Shown one piece after another: positions 48,001 to 57,564 of a stretch of DNA of 64,000 nucleotides. The notes below the pieces were generated by a model that ran no database searches, had not been told where the DNA came from, and was given only the letters and a program-made list of their open reading frames with translations. The stretch's first letter is position 1; each line of letters begins with the position of its first letter. The stretch comes from Patiria miniata (lineage: Eukaryota; Echinodermata; Asteroidea; Valvatida; Asterinidae), in contig NW_024037072.1 in NCBI RefSeq assembly GCF_015706575.1, positions 17,485,162 through 17,549,161 on the forward strand, in the 5' to 3' direction. The position numbers and the translations under genes were made by a program.

Positions 48001-48407
48001 ACTGAGTGACACTGTTGGCTGGTTTGGCATGTTTGCCATGATGGCTGGTTTCTCTTTCATTGGTGAGTAAACACTTCACATGGACACATGTTTTATAACC
48101 TTTTCTTAGCTGAATGCACAGAAACTTAATCAATTTCCGAAAGAAATCATGTAAACTTTGGATTTTGCTTATCCCATATTCTGCCATGAATATTTGTTGA
48201 CCTGGGCAGTGAACACAAACCTTTTTGCGGAACTCGGTACTTAATTACTAATCACCAGCTTTGTCGGTGTCTTGACTATTTGCGTATGTTGTGAACAAAA
48301 TTAGGAAGAGTAGGCATTTCAAAACAATGTGTTTGTTCTTCTGTTTTGCAGGTGCAATTCTAACTGTGACGTTCAATGTGAAGAAACTGAATGGTAGTGC
48401 TCTATAA
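24062..48407 (+). CDS. OFA-family major facilitator transporter
   Basis: Eleven exons join with matching phases: 24062-24158, 28031-28098, 34100-34221, 36548-36674, 38565-38713, 40192-40321, 42045-42329, 43202-43324, 46409-46563, 47908-48062 and 48352-48407. This gives 488 residues. The ATG has a good context (AACATGG). The opening GVLVHITLGTIYTFGNMSPY, then WLPKRKGLVNGLVVAGFG after helix 4, fits the oxalate:formate-antiporter family (bacterial OxlT, apicomplexan pyruvate carriers, several invertebrate proteins). GRLFWGHIADVYSYK is the major-facilitator loop signature of the second half. Exon 7 carries an acidic, Ser-rich cytoplasmic linker (about residues 232-300) before helix 7 (AFWTLWATFLLNGQ). 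Twelve helices are expected in a membrane carrier of small organic anions; the substrate is not deducible. No disruption seen. Introns are packed with mobile elements. Confidence 0.88.
24225..24438 (+). mobile_element. LINE 3' tail with AAGT microsatellite
   Basis: Codes for WNNLPSHVVNATSTNLFKNH, then LDAYWKEIGYGV, the typical last residues of Jockey/CR1-type LINE reverse transcriptases. It ends in (AAGT)n at about 24420-24438, a usual LINE 3' end. A 5'-truncated copy in intron 1 of the transporter gene, same strand. Confidence 0.75.
24868..24940 (+). tRNA. tRNA-like pseudogene or SINE head
   Basis: An A-box-like string TGGTGTAGTGGTTAAGC and a B-box-like GCGTTCGATTCCG stand at tRNA spacing. 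TGGTGT (24873-24878) pairs with ACACCA (24932-24937) as an acceptor stem, and a T run follows at about 24950. The T-arm and anticodon stems pair poorly, so no amino acid is assigned. It is probably a decayed tRNA or a tRNA-derived repeat. Confidence 0.4.
25372..27393. mobile_element. 2-kb hAT-type element, perfect 8-bp duplication
   Basis: Ends are CAGAGTTGT (25372) and ACAACACTG (ending 27393). TGGCTTGG lies on both sides (25364-25371 and 27394-27401), a perfect duplication. Both subterminal zones are arrays of the CAAGTCAAGTC motif (25383-25515 and 27235-27380). Inside are a 53-bp direct duplication (26104-26209) and the large inverted array at 26335-26990. There is no transposase frame, so it is non-autonomous. 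It lies in intron 1 of the transporter gene. Confidence 0.8.
26335..26990. repeat. Inverted degenerate minisatellite array
   Basis: The left half (to about 26645) is made of varied copies of GGTTCGATAGTCCGAA. The right half carries the inverse, TTCGGACTATCGAACC, copy after copy. The outermost units also match inversely (GAAGGTTCTTTAGTCC against GGACTAAAGAACC). The whole could fold into a hairpin of about 300 bp per arm. It lies inside the 25372-27393 element and may be a nested foldback. Confidence 0.8.
30350..30495. mobile_element. Small G/C-run element inside the Penelope copy
   Basis: Starts GGCGGATCCAGGGGGG and ends near CTCTCTGGATCTG, with GGATCCAG/CTGGATC as short inverse ends and long C runs within. 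Penelope coding sequence lies on both sides, so it inserted after the retroelement. Borders are approximate. Confidence 0.5.
30584..30616 (+). ncRNA. Hammerhead-like core at Penelope 3' end
   Basis: AATGAAG precedes the stem GGCCC/GGGCC, followed by GAAAATTC. This resembles a decayed CUGANGA, stem II, GAAA order. Penelope-like elements are known to carry hammerheads near their ends. The first box is degraded. Confidence 0.35.
30848..31130. repeat. Array of short hairpins with compensating stems
   Basis: At least five hairpins stand in a row: GAGTGAGG/CCTCACTC with inner CAGCAC/GTGCTG (30848-30888); CACGGTTCTT/AAGAGACCGTG (30895-30920); TGAG/CTCA (30925-30954); GCGAG-GCTT/AAGC-CTCGC (30970-31001); GTGAG/CTCAC (31031-31062). 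The third to fifth share GAGGCTT...ACAGGYTGCA, while their stems change on both sides together. Function unknown. It lies between the Penelope copy and the DIRS-like fossil. Confidence 0.5.
31180..31800. repeat. Degenerate tandem repeat, about three units
   Basis: Units of roughly 190-210 bp share GTGAGACTTTACAC-like and GCACGAGTTGAAAGCC-like strings, TATTTACC...GGCAGTT and CCCTCACGC. Copies start near 31185, 31395 and 31580. No reading frame was conserved between units. It may belong to the adjacent DIRS-like fossil. Confidence 0.5.
31880..33890 (+). mobile_element. DIRS-like retroelement fossil
   Basis: A fossil of a tyrosine-recombinase (DIRS-type) retroelement. Recognisable parts are a basic, Pro-rich gag-like stretch (about 32930-33560) and pol-type segments (for example SWDQITSDRWVLTTISLGY and VLLIAPFWPRQAWFPRL, about 33550-33870). 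It is broken in more than one place, incomplete at both ends as seen, and interrupted by the DNA element at 31927-32856. The left border is uncertain. It lies in intron 2 of the transporter gene, close to the exon at 34100. Decay suggests it is old. Confidence 0.65.
31927..32856. mobile_element. Terminal-inverted-repeat DNA element inside the DIRS fossil
   Basis: Left end TTAGGGCCAATGATTTTC, right end GAAAATCATTGGCCCTAA, exact inverses. CTAT lies immediately outside both (31923-31926 and 32857-32860). The subterminal motif AACGGAATT repeats near both ends. 930 bp, no transposase. It is younger than the retroelement it interrupts. Confidence 0.75.
34653..34815. repeat. GAGTAC-type degenerate array
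   Basis: Begins CAGTGTTGGAGTACTCGTAC, a hAT-like end, followed by many GTACTCG/CGAGTAC strings on both strands. It resembles 44310-44556. The other end of the element was not found. Confidence 0.5.
34959..35003 (+). ncRNA. Hammerhead-like motif, decayed
   Basis: Stem I is CCC/GGG, then CTGAAGA, then stem GGTG/CACC around CATGTACA, then AAAAGC TTT before the closing GGGAG. This is the same box order as at 486, with a changed GAAA box. It is likely the end of a Penelope-like or retrozyme copy. Confidence 0.35.
36929..37442. mobile_element. TTAA-flanked element with 28-bp palindrome, copy A
   Basis: TTAA at 36925-36928 and 37443-37446 border AGGGAATATA...TTCCCT ends. Inside is a near-perfect 28-bp palindrome (37255-37282, half-site CCAACACTGATCGG, one mismatched pair), and GGTTCCCTGAC / GGTCAGGGAACC inverted at 37088 and 37145. 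TTAA targets with AGGG ends would suit Kolobok-type transposons; this is inference. Intron 4 of the transporter gene. Confidence 0.7.
38755..39820. mobile_element. Harbinger-like non-autonomous element (TTA duplication)
   Basis: About 50 bp at each end is inverse: GGGGCCATTCAG...TTTTAAAATTTCGA, and TCGAAATTTTAAAACATTGA...GAATGGCCCC. TTA flanks it at 38752-38754 and 39821-39823. GTGGGTGGGT lies near both ends. A truncated hAT MITE (38976-39145) and a TACATG-rich patch (about 39670-39722) are inside. It begins 41 bp after transporter exon 5. Confidence 0.7.
38976..39145. mobile_element. hAT-type MITE, right end lost
   Basis: Starts CAGTGGCGTAGCCAGGAATT and shares AACTCAAAATCTC and GGCGACAAGGTTTCATGG with 5677-6952 and 16819-17033. 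The expected closing GGCTACGCCACTG is absent. Nested in the Harbinger-like element. Confidence 0.65.
41276..41803. mobile_element. TTAA-flanked element with perfect 28-bp palindrome, copy B
   Basis: Inverse orientation relative to copy A. TTAA lies at 41272-41275 and 41804-41807, with GGGGAATATACC and ACATTCCCT ends. The palindrome at 41441-41468 is perfect: CCAACGGTGGTCGG followed by its complement. The arms differ from copy A at paired positions. Intron 6 of the transporter gene. Confidence 0.7.
42991..43017. other. Perfect 11-bp hairpin
   Basis: GAGTGGTCGGG, loop CACAA, CCCGACCACTC. A related head plus a pyrimidine-rich tail occurs at 48480-48560 (GGTGATCGGGCTCAAACCCA), and an inverted GAGCCCGATCACC at about 47615. 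Probably the head of a dispersed short repeat; the CGGGCTCAAACCC string looks B-box-like. Confidence 0.4.
44310..44556. repeat. GAGTAC degenerate array
   Basis: More than a dozen GAGTAC strings, ending in GTACTACAACACTG, a hAT-like terminus. Same type as 34653-34815. Intron 8 of the transporter gene. Confidence 0.6.
44835..45410. repeat. 192-bp tandem repeat, three copies
   Basis: TTCAATACAGATAAAATACT occurs at 44835, 45027 and 45219. The copies are almost identical, pointing to recent expansion or gene conversion. No hammerhead boxes or open frame. An ATTCA microsatellite stands before it (about 44730). Confidence 0.85.
46714..46865. mobile_element. TA-flanked MITE
   Basis: Left end CAACACTGAATAAATCCTCG with TCATCTGATTGG; right end CCAATCAGATTACGGGGATT with TATTCAGGCGTTG. 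TA on both sides. 152 bp. A partial copy of the left end lies at about 51515-51670. Intron 9 of the transporter gene. Confidence 0.75.
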
Positions 48408-48648
48408 ATCCAACTCTTCACTTGTGGACTTGATTCTCAGAATGAGCCACAACAGGTTCAGCAACAGTATTGCATGTTTATGGTGGTGATCGGGCTCAAA
48501 CCCATCACCCTTTTGAAATGGTCGATGTGTTTCTTTCTCCCTTTGTTTCTTTCTCTCCTTATTTCTTTTTTTTCTGGATAATAATTGTCTGGGACTTTTT
48601 TTCTAATCTGTTCATGATATAAACTCAGTGGAACTTTCAACATGTATA

Positions 48649-50089
48649 GGTTTTCCCGGCCAAGTTAGCAGATTTGGCGGCCAAATTGGTGACCAATCAC
48701 TCATTTTCGCACGAATTTGAATGCACGTGGAGATCAACATTCAATGAGCTAAAAACACCAATCAATTTAACATTTGAAGCATGCGATTTCACATTTTAAT
48801 CATGCAATTTTAACAACACGGCATTCAAATTAAAATTGCACAAACGAGCATCCAAATTCGCCGGAGCTTCCAGCTGTGTAAGTTTGGTCATTCAAATTCA
48901 CCATTAAGCAGGCATTTGTGAAAAGTAAGCAAATGAATCCGAAATAGGTTTATGTCATTCCGTTGTTTGTTAGAATTAAATGGAGTGCCTTTGTTCCAAT
49001 TTGGAAGTATGGATATAAAAACCTGTCGCCAACAAGATTCTGCCAATACTCTGATCACCGTGCACACTGTTAGCTTGAAGCACTAGAAATATCAACATGG
49101 CAGCTCATGGGCGTTACATGAGAATTTCAAATCTAGATGCTTGGCACGGCAAGAGATCGGTGGCTAACAGACCTGCAGGAGACAGTATCCTCATCCTAAG
49201 TTTACTGTTGCCTATAGGTTTGTTGTTTCATATATTTATATATGTTTAGTTAGGCCAAAAAAAAAAATATATTCGGTCTCTGGTCAGACCAAAGTTCCGG
49301 AATCGACGCGGCCACGCGGCTTTTTTTTTTTTTTTTTTTGGCTTTTTTTTTTTTTCTTCAAGCTTGGATTGTACAGACAAGGTGGGGTACTATTTTGCTT
49401 TTTTGGTGTCCTCATGTACATTGGTGCCATAATTTGCCTTGTGCTTTCGATCATTTGCCTTGGTGCAATTTCCCATTCCTTGGTGCTCTTTTGTACAAAA
49501 AAAATTGAGGAGGTTCGGAAATAGCGGGCGCTGTTGGCGCTACCGCGGAACATTTTGGGGGAAAAAAAGATCGACGCGCATGCTTAAAATCGACGCGCGC
49601 GCTGACCAGAGACCGACTTATTTTTTTTTTTGGCCTTATGCCCCCTTTTTGTTTCATTTGTTTGCATTTTTACTTCTTTAGAATAAAGAGACAGATAGTA
49701 GACACTTTGAAAAAAAATGAAACGGAAAAGCAGAAATGATAAAAAGGTGCAAGAAATATAAAGAGTCGCGTCGTATGCCTTCGATTTATTTTAATTTTTT
49801 TGAATGCAAAAAGTGCGAAATAGAATGCACGGACATGAAAAAGAAATCAAGAACCTCATGCAAATAACCCTCGACCAAACCGACTGCTAAATTGAATGAT
49901 CACTTAAACCGAATGACATAGCTTCAATTTAGGATCAGTTAAACATGAAAATGTCAGGTCTTTAAACGAATTTGAATGCCTGAAATCTAATACGAACCAC
50001 GGGAATGACAGTAGGGCGCTACTCTGCTTCAAATTGGCCACTATCAAGATGAATTCGAATGTTATTTTTGCGAAATTGGCCGGGAAAAC
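48649..50089. mobile_element. Terminal-inverted-repeat element with in-cis empty site
   Basis: Ends GGTTTTCCCGGCCAA and TTGGCCGGGAAAAC, with TATA on both sides (48645-48648 and 50090-50093). The flanks (CTGGATAATAATTGTCTGGG... and TTAACCCT) occur joined, without the insert, at 50365-50450, an unoccupied paralogous site. The interior has many CATTCAAATT-like strings and a nested element. It starts about 240 bp after the transporter stop codon, so it may lie within its 3' untranslated region. Confidence 0.8.
49253..49635. mobile_element. Nested TTA-flanked MITE
   Basis: GGCCAAAAAAAAAAA with TCGGTCTCTGGTCAG at the left and CTGACCAGAGACCGA with TTTTTTTTGGCC at the right. TTA lies at 49250-49252 and 49636-49638. 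Harbinger-type target length. Inserted into 48649-50089. Confidence 0.7.
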
Positions 50090-51679
50090 TATATTAACCC
50101 TGATCCCAAGGTATGCATATTACTCTGACGTCACGATGATGTCATCAGGTATCAAATTACAAGTGATTTTTGTTCAAAATATGACCATTTTCTGTCATGT
50201 ATAACTACTGAACTCATGAACAAAATGAACGTTCATACACTGTATTGTCAAAGGGAAGAGACTAATGTGCGTGGCTGCTAGATACTCCGTCCGGGTGTGT
50301 TGTCAAGTCTGTATTTCTATTACAAACAAAATATGTATTATATTCTTTCTTTCCCTTTTCCTTTTTTTCTGGATAATAATTGTCTGGGACCTTTCTTCTA
50401 ATCTGTTAATGTTATAAACTCGTGGAACTTTCTACATATATTAACCCTAATCCCGAGGTATATAGTAATTTATTACTTCAACAAAACACATTTAGGCGTA
50501 CGTGCGTAAATATACGTGAAGCTGTTGAGCCAAACCAGCTTGCAAAATGGTCTTTTTTACATGATGGCTAATGAAGTTTTTTTTTAATCTATAGGTCCCT
50601 CATATGCCATTTTTTCCTTAACGTGTATCTTTTGCTTGATTAGTTTTGTTCTTAGGTTGTTATGCTAATTTTCTTGTATTCATATTATTTTATTATTATT
50701 CATATTATTGTAACAATATGTAATTTTAAAGGTTTTTTTCATATTTTTAATTAATTTTTATTTTTTAATGATTGTTATAAGCACCTTCAACGTCGCTTTG
50801 AAGGATTTGGTGATATATAAGATTATTATTATTATTATTCTATACAATAGCCCAACGAATGCTGCATCTGTTAAAAGTACATTATAAGCAAGTAATAACC
50901 AACCAACATCTTATGTCGACATTTTGATAGTTTTGATTTTTTTTAACCAGTTTTTTTCTAATTTAAAGAATCAGGCACAAATGTATCTGTGTCTGCTGTA
51001 TGCCAACGGGGTAGTTATGAGCATCCTTATCTGAATGTTTAGCCTTCGTCTTTTTTTTGCCTGAAATTATGAGGTACATTTCGTTTTAATAAATGGTACT
51101 AGGGAATTTTTTTTTTGGGGGGGGATTGGAGGGATAGAGAGAGTGGTTATGTAATTAATAAATAATCAATATTGCTATTGGAATTTTGAGTGGAGGATTA
51201 AGCTTGAGTGAGCTGATCTTAACATCCATTTTAATTCAGTTTTCATCCGTTGAATTAAGCCGCTGTCTGAAATATAGACTCCGATTGAGAGAAATATATA
51301 TATAAACGTATATACACTGTAATGTTTGTATTTTGAATCTCAGATATCATGCCCTGTAAATGACCTGATTAAAGCAAGATTCAGAGACCGTCTTGTCTCC
51401 TTTATGAAGCTAGTTTCCTGTATTTGTCGTACATGAATGTATTCACTTCATTATTTGTTTCATTTTTAATTTAATATTTTCTGTGTAATGGTAGCTGTGG
51501 TTATTTGAATTATACAACGCCTGAATAAATCCCCGTCATCTGATTGGTGGTTCGTTGATCACATGTCAATGAATTATTCGGCCCAACTTACGGCTCACTA
51601 CACCGGAAAATAGAAGTTCTGTTGCACGGTCACACTAATGGTGGTTCTGACCAATCGGACAGGATTACAAATTGACGTG

Positions 51680-51944
51680 ATGGTCTGGTAACAATACATG
51701 CAGGGAATAAAAAAGGAATTGATCGGCCCGCACGGATCAAACTGGATCAGGGATCCGCCGCTGATTTGGGGAATTGTTTGTCATTAGTCATGAAAATATT
51801 GAACTCACAAGAAACGTACTCCTCTCTGACTGACAAGTAGTAGGTTTAAAACGATTCCCCAAATCAGCGGCGGATCCAGTTTGATCCGTGCGGGCAGATC
51901 AATTTTTTTTTTATTTCCTGCATGTATTGCCACCAGACCACCAT
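51680..51944. mobile_element. Foldback element
   Basis: Arms of about 95 bp (51680-51776 and 51854-51944) are inverse: CCCGCACGGATCAAACTGGATC and GATCCGCCGCTGATTTGGGGAA, each with its complement in the other arm. The loop is about 75 bp. It lies between a partial MITE copy (51515) and a LINE tail. Confidence 0.7.
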
Positions 51945-51962
51945 TTTAGTGTAGTGTCTCAT

Positions 51963-52330
51963 CCATGATCACTAGCCTCGGATGGAAATCATTGGAGGAA
52001 CGAGGAACGCACAACCATATCTAGAACTACCTTGCTGTACAAATCCATTCATCATAAAATCGCAATTGATGTTGATCAGTACCAAGTTGACTCCAAACAG
52101 GACAAAATATCAACTAGACAATCATCTTCATTATCCTTTGTTCACCCTACATCTGAAAAGGACTGCATGCTGCAGATACTCTTTCCTACCAAGAACAACA
52201 GCTCAGTGGAACTTACTTCCTAGAGAAGTCAGGGAAGCTACTTCAGTGGAGTCCTTTAAGTCAAGGCTCGATGAGATGCAGTTGTCTTCAACAGTCCACA
52301 CTAAGAGGGCCCACTAACTATGTATAGGGA
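51963..52330 (+). mobile_element. LINE 3' tail, one frameshift
   Basis: Opens with MITSLGWKSLEERRTHNHI, continues with LYKSIHHKIAIDVDQYQ and SFVHPTSEKD, then in another frame FLPRTTAQWNLLPREVREAT and SVESFKSRL. These are the C-terminal landmarks of Jockey/CR1-type LINE reverse transcriptases. A dead, 5'-truncated copy. Confidence 0.8.
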
Positions 52331-52605
52331 TTCTGCTAACCACCACACGCCTGCAACTTTATATCCCATAGTGGAGTTTGCTTGCAGTACGCTACAGATA
52401 CAGAGACTCAGTCGCCGAGTATAAATTAAATAACTTCACTTTCTGGTCCAGTTGTGACTAGGCACGCTTAGTTTTGTCTATTATTTCATCCTGTGACTAA
52501 ATTTTAATATTCAGTGAAATTGTCATTTCGTTATTGGGTGTTTATACATGTATCACTTCCCGTGCTTAGCCTGGATACGCGGGGACTTCGTTCTAGCAAA
52601 CTTTA

Positions 52606-52725
52606 AAGGGGCACTAGGTCCTAAAATCTCCGAAAAATTCATGTTTTGGATTGTTTACTTATCCTATTTCAAACATCTGTTTGAAAGGAAACCGACCTAA
52701 TGTTGGGGGTTTTAAAAGAAAATCT
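52606..52725. repeat. Dispersed repeat, copy 1
   Basis: AAAGGGGCACTAGGTCCTAA, TTTTGGATTGTTTACTTATC and GAAAGGAAACCGACCTAATG match 62393-62490 in order and orientation. Confidence 0.65.
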
Positions 52726-53589
52726 TATAAATAGCTGTAAAGAGTGTATACAAAGATAATTGACCTTTCGACGGTCACCAGAGGTCAGATATGAAATTGT
52801 CCCTAATCTGAAAATGTTCTTCACGGCATGAAGATCCATGACATAGACTTGGGTCTTGGGGAAGAGGCCTTTTCAAGAACAAAAACTATAAATAGAGTAT
52901 TATTGGTCATTGACCCGTCAGAGGTTACCAGAAAAAAATTATAGCATGTAAAAGTATAACATTAAAGTTGCTCTCTTTGGGTTTTTTTCAGAGTTTCACA
53001 CGTAACGCCCCCCCCCCCCAATATTTTTCCTGGAACTAAGGGGCAAGCCTACCTTCTTCTGAGCGAATTGAGTCCTAAACTGCCTAAAAACTGAACAATA
53101 TTATTAATCACTTTCAACTCGGTCCCAGAGACCAGGCATGCAACTTTTCCTCGGATCAGCTGATTTCCTCTTTTTTTTACTTCCCATGTGTGCCATTGAA
53201 AATAGAAAAACACTGTACAAAGTCTGGGAAAAATTCGAATTTCCTCTTTTTTTGTGATTTCCCAGTTGCATGCCTGAGAGACACTTTCGAGTTGAAAGTC
53301 ATTTACTGAGGCGTTTCAGTCGGAAGTCGTTATTTTGTGTCCAAACTATCGCTAAAAATAACGGTCGTTGCATTTCAGTTTATACTATCAGACAACAAAA
53401 GAGCACTCTTCCTTGGAAGTGGGCATATAATATTGTACACGTACAAACAATTTCTGTCACCATAGACCTAATGTACATATTTAAGCACATCATGATGAAA
53501 TTACCAGTTACTCACGACAATAAAAATGAAGCTTTCGCCTGGTATCCACCGAGGCCTCCTCAGCAATGGACGACTGTTTTAAGAGACGC

Positions 53590-53812
53590 AACAGACATCG
53601 AGGATCCACGTCAAGTGACCTTAGTTATGATGCTGTTTTCGACTAGTGGGAGTTTGAGTCGACCCATACATCGATGATCTACGTCAAATGACCCGAGTTA
53701 TGATGGTGTTGTCGACTGGCGGGAGTTTGAGTCGACCCATACATCGATGATCTACGTCAAATGACCTGAGTTATGATGGTGTTGTCGACTGGTGGGGGTT
53801 TGTGTCGACCCT
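53590..53812. repeat. 73-bp tandem repeat, about three copies
   Basis: GACCCATACATCGATGATCT recurs with a 73-bp period (53661 and 53734), preceded and followed by more degraded units (GTTATGATGGTGTTGTCGAC). No coding meaning seen. Confidence 0.75.
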
Positions 53813-54693
53813 TGTGTCTGAGGGCGATCTTGACCTGACGTGGATCACCTCATCTCGCCCAAACCATCTTCCTTCTTGTCCAGGACTTCGGTCTCACTTA
53901 TGTGAGTTGATGTTTCCTCCCACTCGGATGATGGCCTACTCCCTCTTGTGCTCTGTGAGTGTTTTTTTTTAGTTTTCTCTCGGTCCCTCCGATGTAACTA
54001 GCCCCACACTAATTCATAAACAACCCCGCATACTACACAATCTTACATACAAATGAAGCAACTTTTCAAACTTAGCCCTACTTGCAGCATGGAGGTAGCG
54101 GGGTCAACAAACGACATAATAAGGCCATCGAGGAAGAGGCTTTTGGTTGTATTAGAATTACGAGTGGATTTTGTGTTGTATTACGTATAAGCATTCATTG
54201 AAGATTATTCTTAGAATGACCTCAAGCCTTCTCGTGTGGAACGAATTGTTTCTTAGCCGTTCTTGCTTGAAAAAGTATATGTATATGAGTTTCTCCCTCG
54301 CAAGGCCGTGAGGCAAATACAAATGTATCTATTTTTTGGCCTGGCGAGGCGAAAAACTCCGTGTGCGGTCAACCTGAGCTACGTGCTGAGCTAAAACAAT
54401 TAACTATCCAATGAAATCACACTCTGGTCACATGGTTTCAAGATTTTAGAGGACAAGCTGGTTGAATTGTGGCCAGATTAGCCTTGTTTGTCGGTCGCAT
54501 AATTTTCAAAATGGGGACAAACGCAAGCACTGTAGAAGAAGTGACAACAATATCATGAAATCACGTGAACAGAGTATATGTGCCATTGGCTAGTTAATCC
54601 TTGTTATCGGTCGCATGACCGGTTCATTTCTGGCAACCAGGCCCCCACCCGGTTTAAACCAGACGTTTCAAACTGCTCTCCCTTGCTATTATT

Positions 54694-55056
54694 TCATTTA
54701 ATTATATACTTGGCATGTTTGGAGAGAGATAAAGGAAAACGATAGTGAGAAATCAAAAGTTGGTTCACTGCAGATTTGTTTCTTGGCTCCAACCCAACCA
54801 CGTTACCGGCATATTTACAGATTATCAGACAAGTGTTGTACCGCAGCTTGTCAACATAGCTGAGCTGAAATGTCATCCACATTTTCAAAAGTAAGTGCTT
54901 CTCACAAATATAGTGCCCGGCCCCTATAACTAGTTTCCATTGTGACATCTTCTCGGTTGCTTTTGGTACACACATCATGTTGTAGGGCTCACATGGAGGC
55001 ATGTCCCCAGCTTTGTAGTTGAATGACATTCTTCGAATCGTTTTCTCCATACTCAA
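54694..55056 (-). CDS. Unidentified open frame
   Basis: A 120-codon open frame on the minus strand with protein-like composition at its start (NYKAGDMPPCEPYNMMCVPK, then KLVIGAGHYICE) and a weaker second half. I do not recognise a family. It may be one exon of a gene or a gene relic. No neighbouring exon could be joined to it. A vaguely similar string (EAGHWSRTG on the minus strand) occurs near 56030, but I could not align the two. Confidence 0.2.
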   Translation of the reverse strand: MSMEKTIRRMSFNYKAGDMPPCEPYNMMCVPKATEKMSQWKLVIGAGHYICEKHLLLKMWMTFQLSYVDKLRYNTCLIICKYAGNVVGLEPRNKSAVNQLLISHYRFPLSLSKHAKYIIK

Positions 55057-57139
55057 CTATAAAAAGGTATACATGTTCATGTATAAGAGCCTAGTAAGGA
55101 GTGGCCAATATTACTCCTGCTTGCATCTACATGCATGCACCACCTTATTTTGAGTCAGTCTACATCATGAGCACGTACTACCGCAAGGGACGCCAGCGCC
55201 CGACGTATGTTTCCTAAAGGTATGCAGCCCCTTCAATTTACGTTTTTGATGACATATGAAATCGGTTCTTTTCTTATGTACAATTTGCCTGTAGGAAACT
55301 ACGTATATAACATGGTTCAACAATTTCGTGTTGTGATGTGTGAGGTGATTTGACGGTCACAGCTTCATCTTCAAAAATTGATTTGTTGAACAAATTGCAT
55401 GGACATACTGCATGCTGGACATGCAAGGTAGTATAACAAAAATAGGCTCTTTTAAACTAATATAAAAAATATGCACGTAGCAGGCCCAGGCCTTGTTTCT
55501 GTTTTTGTGGGATTTATCTCCCGGATGAACTTTCTTTTGTCATGTGGTAAAGGCACTTCTTTTAGCAAAAATTATTACAAAATTTATTCTAAATTTTACT
55601 TCCCATTCCCAATTTGCCCTGGTTATAAAAGCAGCTCACCCTAGCTGTTTACGCTTTCTGTCATATGCCCATAATTATACAACACCTAGCGTTTTTCAAC
55701 CTCTTCAATTCAAATCGATTTCTTTAAAACGAAGTGTCTTTTAGGATTTCATCACATTGCTCTTGGTCATCAACTGATCCCATTTGATGCCACGTAACCT
55801 ACGTAGCATCCTTGAATAGGATAAACCTGGGATCGTTCAAAGATACTTCGAAGTTAGTTTGCATGTTTCTCAGCGTTACTGCAGAATGCCCCTTGCCCTG
55901 AACAGATGTGTGTACCAAGTTCCGTTGCTTCATTATCATTCTCGGTGGATTATATATCTTCTTTTTCCCCTGGTATTATAAGATCAGTATCAGTCCCAGT
56001 TCTGCTCCAATGACCAGCTTCGACTGTGAACTTATTTTGAGAAGGTCCACAAGTACATATAGACCTAGTTTTTGTTACATTTGGCTCATGTTGAATCCAA
56101 ACTGTTCTCATTGTGAGACAAGAGCTCCTGTTCCGTTTAAGATACATGTGTTTTGTTGAACATAAAGTTGATTTCTGTACCATCTTTAAAAACTGACAAT
56201 GCTGCTATTAGCTTCCACTGAGTGTAATGATAATACACAATCTTTCCGCCACTGATTGCCTCGCTATAGCGTATGTTCAAATCGGAACAGGGTTTTTGTT
56301 ATGACTAATATCTTATCCTGGAAACCCGGTGTAGCATGAATTTAGGTTTTATGAAATACGGACTCATTTGTGGTATTGCGCATGTTCATGCTTAGATAAT
56401 TAGGAGAGGGACCGGTCACGTGAGAGGGTTTAACCAATAAAAGGGGAAAAGAGTCTGATTTTCATACGAGTCCGATTTTCACATGACACCGGCCCAGCCT
56501 TGATGTTTAATGGTCCTGTCTCTCTGTCCCATGTTAAAACCTTTGCTCGGGTCTTTGCACATATTTTCTGATGGACTAAACTAAACTGTCTGGTTTTTCC
56601 ATCTGTATATACACATGGTTCCATGATTGAATCAGACTTTTAAGCCTATGACCGTGGTTACTTCTGATATTTATTCTCTCTCAAATTCTTGAAAAGCCCT
56701 CACCGAAGCTGTATATGAGCCAACACCGACTCCTCTTTCCTCTGAAGCCATTCTGAATTGTTTGCAGAATAAATCAACTATCCCACAACTAGCCAAAGTC
56801 TTAAAATAGTTAATCTGTCTCCCTTTTCCTACTTCAATATATCTTTATATCCCACGCCGCTCTGTGCAATGTCTTCTTGTATCTGGCTTCAATTATCCTG
56901 TCTTAATTGCAATGTTATTGTCTTTTTTGTTTATTTCATCCAGCAATTTTTGCAATTTTTGTGTATTAATTAAGTTGTCTCATGTGTTGTTTTTTTCTCA
57001 GGATTTGCTTGTAAATTTGTATCATTGTTAAATGGCTCTTTCAGCTGCAGTTGTTGGTCATGTTGATTGTTGTGTAAATATACCAATGACAAAAATATCA
57101 ATAAAAATTATCAGGACATATTCTTCTTAAAAATCGTTA

Positions 57140-57145
57140 TTTATT
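57140..57145 (-). promoter_or_regulatory. Possible polyadenylation signal
   Basis: AATAAA on the minus strand, about 420 bp after the dehydrogenase stop codon. The position fits a short 3' untranslated region. No other support. Confidence 0.3.
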
Positions 57146-57564
57146 TTTTCACACGATGGAGCTGAAACTTGCACCTAAATTGCCTTTTACACCAATGTTA
57201 GATTAATTGCCCATTGATAGAACTATGTCATTTAAATCGTTTATCTTGAGCACTTGAGGATTAACAGCGGCCAAACTGTAACCCTCACTTTCCTTGAGTA
57301 CTGAAATTGACAATTTTTTTATATACATGTTTTTTCCTCTTTATTTATATACTGCAACACCCAACTCTTTTATCAAAAATGTACGTGTTTCCGATTTAAG
57401 AAATTTAGTTTAAATACTCCATGTGCAAATTGTATCCGTTTGAGAGTGGTTTAAGATGACATGGAAGAGACAAATTTCCATTTTGTAGAATCCAATTTCA
57501 GCTTAATTATTATAAACTTTCATGATTTTGTTTGTTTTACCTATTGCAAAATTGACAACCTGCT

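Larger units (their letters stand above)
52331..57564. other. No recognised gene
   Basis: Between the LINE tail and the dehydrogenase stop codon I see no exon of a known family. It holds a short dispersed repeat (52606-52725), a C run (53007-53015), a 73-bp tandem repeat and one unidentified frame (54694-55056). Confidence 0.5.

Noticed and set aside
53270-53677. 135-codon plus-strand frame
   Set aside because: Runs into the 73-bp tandem repeat, has no motif, and its composition is not protein-like throughout.
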